Shown: positions 34,647-39,879 of the stretch, in pieces
How positions within the stretch are numbered: the stretch's first letter is position 1
Layout of the letters: each line of letters begins with the position of its first letter
NCBI GenBank assembly: GCA_913057965.1
Contig: CAJXPE010000002.1
Span: 1 to 39,879 of the forward strand
DNA from: an uncultured Marixanthomonas sp.
Lineage (GTDB): Bacteria; Bacteroidota; Bacteroidia; Flavobacteriales; Flavobacteriaceae
Direction of reading: 5' to 3'
Length of the DNA stretch: 39,879 nucleotides
Notes under the pieces: model-generated
Databases searched by the model: none
The model's input: the letters and a program-made list of their open reading frames with translations, nothing else
Told to the model about the DNA's origin: nothing
Position numbers and translations under genes: made by a program

Positions 34647-34687
34647 AGTATTGCGCATTGAGATTAGATTTCTCAGTGCTCAATACT
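34647..34687 (+). other. imperfect hairpin between atpA and atpG
   Basis: The 17-base arms at 34647-34663 (beginning AGTATTG) and 34671-34687 (ending CAATACT) pair with one mismatch and one wobble around a 7-base loop. No T-run follows. It lies in the middle of the operon and may influence relative atpA and atpG mRNA levels, or it may be a relic repeat. Confidence 0.65.
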
Positions 34688-34709
34688 CAATAGTTAATTC
34701 TATAAAAGA

Positions 34710-35582
34710 ATGGCAAATCTTAAGGAAATACGAAGTAGAATCACCTCTGTTGGGTCAACCATGCAGATTACGAGTGCCATGAAAATGGTATCGGCTGCAA
34801 AGTTGAAAAAAGCACAGGATGCCATCACAGCGATGCGTCCATATGCCGATAAACTAACCGAGTTGCTTCAAAATTTAAGTGCAACACTGGATGCTGATAG
34901 TGGAAGCAAATTTTCAGATCAGCGCGAAGTAAATAAAGTGTTAGTGGTAACTATTACTTCTAACCGTGGTTTGGCCGGTGCGTTTAATAGTAACATTATT
35001 AAAGGGTCAAAACGTATCGCTTCAGAAAACTATGCTGGAAAACAAGTAGATTACGTAACCATTGGTAAAAAAGGAAACGATATTTTAAAGAAGACTGAAA
35101 CGGTTATTAGTAATAACAATGAAATTTTTGATGATCTAACGTTTGATAATGTTTCAGAAATAGCTGAAATGTTAATGCAGAAATTTGCCGATGGAGACTA
35201 TGATAAAATCATATTAGTTTACAACAAGTTTAAAAATGCAGCGACCCAATTAGTGATGAATGAGCAATTTTTGCCTATTCTTCCACCTGAATTGGATGAA
35301 ACTGAAGTTCAAAAAGCAACACCAAACTATATTTTTGAGCCAAATAAAGAGGATATTGTTGAAGAATTGATTCCGAAGAGTTTAAAAACACAATTGTTTA
35401 AAGCCATTCGCGATAGTGTAGCTAGTGAACATGGTGCCCGTATGACAGCGATGCACAAAGCAACAGACAATGCGAAAGACCTTCGTGATGATCTTAAGTT
35501 ACAATACAACAAAGCGCGACAAGCTTCTATTACCAACGAAATTTTAGAGATTGTTGGTGGTGCCGAAGCTTTAGCAGGATAA
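34710..35582 (+). CDS. atpG: F-type ATP synthase subunit gamma
   Basis: The 290-residue central rotor shaft has the N-terminal helix ANLKEIRSRITSVGSTMQITSAMKMVSAAKL and the C-terminal helix SEHGARMTAMHKATDNAKDL...NKARQASITNEILEIVGGAEAL, which wind together inside the alpha/beta ring. The central segment, TSNRGLAGAFN, is also conserved. It is the last gene of the operon. atpD and atpC do not follow, as is usual in Bacteroidota, where beta and epsilon are encoded elsewhere. A strong terminator lies 24 bp downstream. Confidence 0.96.
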   Translation: MANLKEIRSRITSVGSTMQITSAMKMVSAAKLKKAQDAITAMRPYADKLTELLQNLSATLDADSGSKFSDQREVNKVLVVTITSNRGLAGAFNSNIIKGSKRIASENYAGKQVDYVTIGKKGNDILKKTETVISNNNEIFDDLTFDNVSEIAEMLMQKFADGDYDKIILVYNKFKNAATQLVMNEQFLPILPPELDETEVQKATPNYIFEPNKEDIVEELIPKSLKTQLFKAIRDSVASEHGARMTAMHKATDNAKDLRDDLKLQYNKARQASITNEILEIVGGAEALAG

Positions 35583-35605
35583 AATATAATACCTACTTAG
35601 TGCAG

Positions 35606-35639
35606 AAAAGTCTTCCGTTTATTTCGGAAGGCTTTTTTT
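35606..35639 (+). terminator. intrinsic terminator of the ATP synthase operon
   Basis: AAAAGTCTTCCG (35606-35617) and CGGAAGGCTTTT (35625-35636) form a 12 bp stem with one wobble and a 7-base loop. A run of seven T ends the element. This is the best intrinsic terminator in the window and closes the operon behind atpG. Confidence 0.9.
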
Positions 35640-35654
35640 GTTAGGGTCATTTCC

Positions 35655-35683
35655 TAGTATTGGAATACTATTTGATAGTTTTG
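35655..35683 (+). promoter_or_regulatory. candidate promoter with operator-like dyad before the beta-barrel gene
   Basis: TAGTTTTG at 35676-35683 fits the TAnnTTTG -7 element. Just upstream is a perfect 16 bp palindrome-like site, TAGTATT-GG-AATACTA (35655-35670), which would fall between the -7 and -33 positions. A regulator bound there should block RNA polymerase. No TTG is seen at the expected -33 distance. The leader before the ATG at 35707 would be about 17 bases. Confidence 0.5.
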
Positions 35684-35706
35684 AGAGAACAACTAAGCCA
35701 AAATAT

Positions 35707-36246
35707 ATGAAATCTCAAAAACTATTTTTTAGCATTCTATTTTTAATTACTTTCAGTTCAGCCTATTCTCAGTATGAAAAAGGGGATATATTGCTTTCTT
35801 TACAAGGAGCTCCATTTATTACGCAAAATGGCCCTGACGATTTAGGGTTGATGGGATTGGCTACGGCCGAGTTCTTTATCATTCCAAAGCTTTCTGCAGG
35901 AGTTAGCTTCTTTACAACTAACAATACAGCCTTAGAAAACAAAAGTGGGACAACGATACATTCTTACGGGGTAATTCCTTCGCTGCAATACTATGCTTTT
36001 AATAAAAATAAGTTTAATGTGTTTGCACAAATAGGTTATGGCTATGGTTTTGAAGATTTAACTCGTGGCTATATCGAAAACAGCGCGTTGACGGTTTTTA
36101 ATGTTGGTGTTGGAGGCAACTATGTTTTTTCTGAAAACTGGATGATAAAACTCACCATTCCGTATTTTAAAGCCCAAAATGTAACCGTAGATGCTACAGC
36201 AGCAGACGGAGCAACAGCGTTTATAGGGATAGGGTATAAACTATAA
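35707..36246 (+). CDS. outer-membrane beta-barrel protein
   Basis: The 179-residue protein has a signal peptide (MKSQKLFFSILFLITFSSAYSQ) and then alternating hydrophobic/aromatic strands with many Gly and Tyr, such as GVIPSLQYYAFNKNKFNVFAQIGYGYGF. It ends AFIGIGYKL, with a C-terminal strand of outer-membrane type. It resembles small eight-stranded barrel families (OMP_b-brl or OmpW-like) common in flavobacteria. The function is unknown. The frame can be opened at a TTG at 35638 inside the terminator, but the ATG at 35707 gives the proper signal peptide. The gene has its own promoter candidate with an operator-like dyad. Confidence 0.75.
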   Translation: MKSQKLFFSILFLITFSSAYSQYEKGDILLSLQGAPFITQNGPDDLGLMGLATAEFFIIPKLSAGVSFFTTNNTALENKSGTTIHSYGVIPSLQYYAFNKNKFNVFAQIGYGYGFEDLTRGYIENSALTVFNVGVGGNYVFSENWMIKLTIPYFKAQNVTVDATAADGATAFIGIGYKL

Positions 36247-36276
36247 TTTTCCTATCTTCACATTAAAAATATCCAG

Positions 36277-36792
36277 ATGCTTTTCTTTAAAAATATAATT
36301 GCTTTTTGCACTGTTTCCCTGTTACTATTCAGTTTTTTTAATTGTGGTAGCGGTCATACAAGTTCCTATAAACTAACGCAAGACCCTCCGTTTACTATTG
36401 ACGATGTGTTTTATCAAGATTGGGTAGCCGGTGTGCAAGATGGAGGTTCGGGTACTAATCTGCATATTACCTTTAAAGATTTCACAAAAGACGTGAGGAT
36501 TGATAGTATTTTTTTCAGAAATAAAACTTCGAAAGCTAAAAATTCGCCACAAGCTAGAAAGCAATACATTGGGTATTTTAAAAATAAAACAAACCGTGAT
36601 ATGGTGATGGACATCGATTCTAAAAAAGAAGCTAAAAACACGCCACCGAAACCGTTTCCGTTTGAGTTAGCAGACAATGAGACCGTTGTAAGCTATGTGC
36701 ATAATGGGACAACCCATTATTATAAAATAGCCAATATCCGCCAAAAAGAAATGCTTGCCTATCCTGAAAGCAAGCCGCAAGACGATAATTAA
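36277..36792 (+). CDS. small conserved lipoprotein of unknown function
   Basis: The 171-residue protein has the N-terminal hydrophobic segment IIAFCTVSLLLFSFFNC. Cys23 is followed by GSG, which suggests a lipoprotein, although Asn before the Cys is not the usual Gly or Ala. The mature part is small, basic and acidic by turns, with DFTKDVRIDSIFFRN and LADNETVVSYVHNGTTHYYKIANIRQ. I do not recognise a domain. It lies 30 bp after the beta-barrel gene with no terminator between, so the two may be expressed together. A cell-envelope location is likely. Confidence 0.7.
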   Translation: MLFFKNIIAFCTVSLLLFSFFNCGSGHTSSYKLTQDPPFTIDDVFYQDWVAGVQDGGSGTNLHITFKDFTKDVRIDSIFFRNKTSKAKNSPQARKQYIGYFKNKTNRDMVMDIDSKKEAKNTPPKPFPFELADNETVVSYVHNGTTHYYKIANIRQKEMLAYPESKPQDDN

Positions 36793-36860
36793 GGAATGAC
36801 ATATTGTTTCGCTGAAAGCGGTAATAATTTCAATACTTTTACGCTTCAAAACAGAATAGA

Positions 36861-38321
36861 TTGAGCGTTTTTAAAAAACTATTTAAGCAAACTTTTGTTT
36901 ACGGCCTTGCCACCGTCCTTCCAAGGGCGTTGGCGATCGTTTTGGTGCCGTTGTATGTTTCTGTGCTGGGAAAAGAACAATACGGCGTCTACGCCTCTTT
37001 AATGGCCTTTTTAATTTTAGGGAACGTCTTGCTTTCTTACGGAATGGAAACCGCTTTTTTCCGGTTTATCAATAAACACGTCGAGCAGAAAAAGTTAGTT
37101 CAGTCCACAGCGCTAACGTCGCTTACTGTTTCCACCGTTCTGTTTCTGACAATCACCTTGCTTGCTAATGATTCGCTGGCGACTTTTCTAGAGTTTAAAG
37201 CAGAATACGTAACCTACGGCCTGCTTATTTTAGCGTTAGATGCGTTAGCGGTTTTGCCTTTTGTTTGGTATCGTGCCAACGAAAAACCGATGAAGTATGC
37301 GGTCATTAAAATTTTCAATGTCTGCGTCAATTTAGGGTTTAATCTGTTTTTCTTTTTAGTGCTTCCCGGTTGGGCAGAAAATGCTCCTGATTCTTTTTGG
37401 AGTAGTATTTATTCTGAAGAAAATAAAGTAGCCTATGTGTTTGTCGCCAATTTAATTGCTAGTGCCATTACATTGGTGGTGTTACTTCCGTTGTATATTA
37501 AAATAGGGTTTGGTTTTAGTAAAACCATTTGGAAAGGCATGTTTAAGTACGCTTTTCCAGTATTAATTGCAGGGATTGCCTTTTCAATTAACGAAGCATT
37601 TGATAAAATTTTGCTGAAATATCTATTGCCTGAAAATATCGCAGAAGCCAAAGTGGGTGTGTACGCCGCTTGTTACAAATTAGGTGTTTTTATGACGCTT
37701 TTTGCTACCGCCTTCCGCTTGGGAATTGAACCATTTTTTTTCAACCATGCCCAAAGTAAAAACGCCAAACAGACCTACGCCACTATCACAAAGTATTTCA
37801 CCATTTTCGGAAGTATTATTTTGCAATTCGTTATTGTATATATCGATGTTTTTAAGCGGATTTTAATTCCGAAGTCTGAATATTGGGAAGCACTTTCCAT
37901 CGTACCGCTTATTTTGTTGGCTAATTTGTTTTTAGGTATTTATCACAACCTCTCCGTTTGGTACAAAGTGACCGACCGCACTAAGTTTGGAGCCTATATT
38001 TCAGTGTTTGGCGCAATAGTTACCTTGGGGTTGAACTTTTTGTTAATTCCGATAATTAGTTATCAAGGCTCGGCCATTGCGACGTTAGCTGCGTATGGAA
38101 GTATGATGTTACTTTCGTATTATTTCGGACAACGAAACTACGCCGTCCCCTACGATGTGAAGCGAATCGGAGGATATTTGTTGCTTGCTACCGGATTTTC
38201 GGTGATTTCGTTCTATATTTTTGAAAGCAATTTAGCGATAGGTACTGCATTATTATTGGTATTTTTGCTGTTAGTTTTCTTTTCAGAAAAGAGAGAAATG
38301 AGCAGCATTCTAAAACGATAG
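36861..38321 (+). CDS. oligosaccharide flippase family protein (Wzx/MVF-like)
   Basis: The 486-residue protein has about fourteen membrane helices and the MOP-superfamily N-terminus LFKQTFVYGLATVLPRALAIVLVPLYVSVLG. FPVLIAGIAFSINEAFDKILLKYLLP in the middle is the second-half repeat start. Such proteins flip lipid-linked oligosaccharides or related lipids across the inner membrane. It is far from the polysaccharide cluster in the window, and the family also has housekeeping members, so its substrate is open. The start is TTG at 36861, which keeps the normal N-terminus. No ATG is available nearby upstream in frame. Confidence 0.8.
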   Translation: MSVFKKLFKQTFVYGLATVLPRALAIVLVPLYVSVLGKEQYGVYASLMAFLILGNVLLSYGMETAFFRFINKHVEQKKLVQSTALTSLTVSTVLFLTITLLANDSLATFLEFKAEYVTYGLLILALDALAVLPFVWYRANEKPMKYAVIKIFNVCVNLGFNLFFFLVLPGWAENAPDSFWSSIYSEENKVAYVFVANLIASAITLVVLLPLYIKIGFGFSKTIWKGMFKYAFPVLIAGIAFSINEAFDKILLKYLLPENIAEAKVGVYAACYKLGVFMTLFATAFRLGIEPFFFNHAQSKNAKQTYATITKYFTIFGSIILQFVIVYIDVFKRILIPKSEYWEALSIVPLILLANLFLGIYHNLSVWYKVTDRTKFGAYISVFGAIVTLGLNFLLIPIISYQGSAIATLAAYGSMMLLSYYFGQRNYAVPYDVKRIGGYLLLATGFSVISFYIFESNLAIGTALLLVFLLLVFFSEKREMSSILKR

Positions 38322-38330
38322 TAACCTTAC

Positions 38331-39242
38331 ATGAAAAAGGAGTTTTTAATATCTATAATCATTGGTTTAACCTTTTTGTCATTAGGCTTTCTTCTGCTTC
38401 ATTATGAGTTAATAGGATATGGATTGTCCTTTTTTGTTTTTTTACCATTTGCACTTGGTTATATTTTAGGGAAATCGACAATTAAATCTATAAGCTTATG
38501 GGGTTTGATTGTTTCAATCGCTATTTTCTTTATTTTACTTTTTGTAGGTAATCTTGAAGGAATGGTGTGTATTTTAATGGCAATGCCCATCATAATTCTA
38601 GCTGTTGCAATTGGGTTTTTGGTTAAATATATTGTTGGTAAATACCGTAAAGCTGATAAAAAAGAGAATTTATTCAAAAGTTCGATTCTACCATTTTGCT
38701 TGTTTATATTTTTTGGGTTTGCAGAGGTTGAATTGGCCAAAAACGATAATAATGTAATTGAAGTGAAATCTGAAATAATTTTGCCTTATTCAACCATCGA
38801 AGTATTTGAAGCGATAAAATCAGTTGATACACTTGATGCTGAAAAACCATTTCTAATGAAACTTGACTTACCAATTCCTCAAAAATGTATTCTTGAAGAA
38901 GAAAGAATTGGAGGAATAAGAACATGTTATTTTGAAGGAGGAAAAATAGTTGAAAAAATAACGGAACTGGAAAGAGGCAAAGTTTTAAAAATGGACGTTA
39001 TTGATTATCAGTTAACAGGAAGAAAATGGCTCGGGTTTAAAGAAGCGGTATATTTGTTTGACGAAATGGAGAACGGAAAATCAAAACTAACGAGAATAAC
39101 CACCTATACCTCTGAGCTTTATCCAAGATTTTATTGGGAACCCTTAGAGAAAATTGGAATTGAACAAGAGCACGCCTATGTGTTCAAAAATTTAGAAAAA
39201 GACTTAAAAGCTAAAATACATAACAAACAAACCCACGATTGA
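38331..39242 (+). CDS. membrane protein with C-terminal SRPBCC-like domain
   Basis: In this 303-residue protein, four to five membrane helices (about 5-25, 30-50, 55-75, 80-105 and 120-137) are followed by a soluble domain from about 145. It begins EVKSEIILPYSTIEVFEAIKSV, the first strand and helix of SRPBCC/START-like folds, and ends in a long amphipathic helix (HAYVFKNLEKDLKAKI). Such domains hold hydrophobic ligands. The combination with a membrane block is not one I can name. The gene looks more AT-rich than its neighbours. It sits 9 bp after the flippase gene and 3 bp before hemB, so it is inside an apparent operon. Confidence 0.65.
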   Translation: MKKEFLISIIIGLTFLSLGFLLLHYELIGYGLSFFVFLPFALGYILGKSTIKSISLWGLIVSIAIFFILLFVGNLEGMVCILMAMPIIILAVAIGFLVKYIVGKYRKADKKENLFKSSILPFCLFIFFGFAEVELAKNDNNVIEVKSEIILPYSTIEVFEAIKSVDTLDAEKPFLMKLDLPIPQKCILEEERIGGIRTCYFEGGKIVEKITELERGKVLKMDVIDYQLTGRKWLGFKEAVYLFDEMENGKSKLTRITTYTSELYPRFYWEPLEKIGIEQEHAYVFKNLEKDLKAKIHNKQTHD

Positions 39243-39245
39243 AAT

Positions 39246-39839
39246 ATGTACCCACTACGAAGAAATCGACGATTACGAACCACTGAGTCCATTAGAAATC
39301 TAGTACAGGAAACCACGCTTTCTCCAAACGATTTTCTAGTTCCCCTTTTTGTAGTTGAAGGAAAAGGAGTTAAAGAAGAAATCGCTTCAATGCCCAACTA
39401 TTATCGCTATAGCCTAGATTTATTAGCCAAAGAAGTTAAAGAATTATGGAGCATGGGGTTGAAGTCGGTGTTACTTTTTGTAAAAGTACCCGAAAACTTA
39501 AAAGATAACAGCGGAACAGAAGCGTTGAATACAGAAGGCTTAATGCAACGGGCTATTAAAACGGTAAAAGACACAGTGCCAAATATGTTGGTGATGACCG
39601 ATGTCGCTTTAGATCCGTATTCAATTTTTGGCCACGATGGTATTGTTTCCGAAGGAAAAATTCTTAACGACGATTCTTCAGCAGTATTAGCTGAAATGGC
39701 TTTGTCACACGCCAAAGCAGGTGCCGATTTTGTAGCGCCAAGCGATATGATGGACGGTCGTATTTTTGAAATGCGTACGCTACTAGAAGATGAAGGATTC
39801 CACGAAACTGGAATTATGAGTTACAGCGCCAAATACGCC
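39246..39839 (+). CDS. hemB: delta-aminolevulinic acid dehydratase (porphobilinogen synthase), 3' truncated
   Basis: The first 198 residues of HemB, which condenses two 5-aminolevulinate molecules in haem synthesis. PLRRNRRLRTTESIRNLVQET, DFLVPLFVVEG and DFVAPSDMMDGRI are family signatures. YSAKYA at 193-198 includes the Schiff-base lysine region (K196). The metal loop reads DVALDPYSIFGHDG. The three positions that are Cys in zinc enzymes are A121, D123 and D131, so this is the Asp-type, magnesium/potassium-dependent form. The reading frame continues to a stop at 39858-39860, but those last residues (LSLIHI) are encoded by sequencing adapter and are false. About 125 residues are missing. Confidence 0.95.
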
Positions 39840-39879
39840 CTGTCTCTTATACACATCTGACGCTGCCGACGACTCCTTA
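39840..39879. other. Illumina Nextera adapter and index, not genomic
   Basis: The last 40 bases begin with the Tn5 mosaic end CTGTCTCTTATACACATCT, followed by GACGCTGCCGACGA, which is the reverse complement of the Nextera read 1 adapter. The final CTCCTTA equals the first seven bases of the reverse-complemented i5 index S505 (GTAAGGAG). True sequence therefore ends at about 39839. It creates a false C-terminus for hemB. Confidence 0.97.

Noticed and set aside
35638-35706. N-terminal extension of the beta-barrel gene from a TTG at 35638
   Set aside because: It begins in the T-run of the ATP synthase terminator, covers the promoter and would hide the signal peptide.
36834-36841. TACTTTTA before the flippase gene as a -7 box
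   Set aside because: The final G of the consensus is missing and the nearest TTG is 26 bp away, so support is too weak.
39840-39860. Apparent natural stop codon and C-terminus of hemB
   Set aside because: The codons after Ala198 are adapter sequence, so the stop is not biological.

Overview
The window looks like one complete assembly contig from a member of the Bacteroidota, most likely the family Flavobacteriaceae. The evidence is AT-rich DNA, promoters of the TTG / TAnnTTTG type, a PorW/SprE type IX secretion lipoprotein, an F-ATPase operon without atpD and atpC, flavobacterial DUF families (DUF6341, DUF6427, DUF4254, DUF6168, DUF1972), and frequent TTG starts. The left end cuts a gene. 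The right end runs from the middle of hemB into Illumina Nextera adapter plus index sequence (39840-39879), which is not genomic.

Region 1 (1-15826, + strand) is a surface polysaccharide cluster. It holds sulfotransferase genes, three O-antigen polymerase/ligase-like membrane proteins, five GT-A/GT-B glycosyltransferases or polyprenyl-phosphate glycosyltransferases and GT-C enzymes, the UDP-glucose to UDP-glucuronate to UDP-xylose pair (ugd, uxs), and a WcaJ-type priming transferase. Two GT-C-like membrane proteins are each followed by a polyprenyl-phosphate glycosyltransferase, which suggests two Gtr-like side-decoration pathways. Region 1b (15823-19443, - strand) holds a GT4, wecB (UDP-ManNAc supply) and a CapK/PaaK-like adenylate-forming ligase, transcribed towards the main cluster.

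Region 2 (19506-26586) is mixed chromosomal backbone: purD, the DUF6341/DUF6427 pair, a compact restriction endonuclease-like/adenine methyltransferase pair joined to DUF6427 by ATGA overlaps, DUF4254 plus a GT9 heptosyltransferase-like gene, and a PaaE-like flavin/2Fe-2S reductase. DUF4254 is bracketed by two oppositely oriented copies of a hairpin repeat whose ends are conserved but whose stem is different in each copy.

Region 3 (26778-35639) is porW/sprE, a bactofilin, two small assembly-factor-like membrane proteins, then atpB-E-F-H-A-G. Prominent hairpins lie after atpE and after atpA, and a strong intrinsic terminator follows atpG. Region 4 (35640-39839) has an outer-membrane beta-barrel gene with an operator-like dyad, a small lipoprotein, a Wzx/MATE-type flippase, a membrane protein with a C-terminal SRPBCC domain, and the 5' part of hemB. 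I saw no tRNA, rRNA, CRISPR array, transposase or phage gene.
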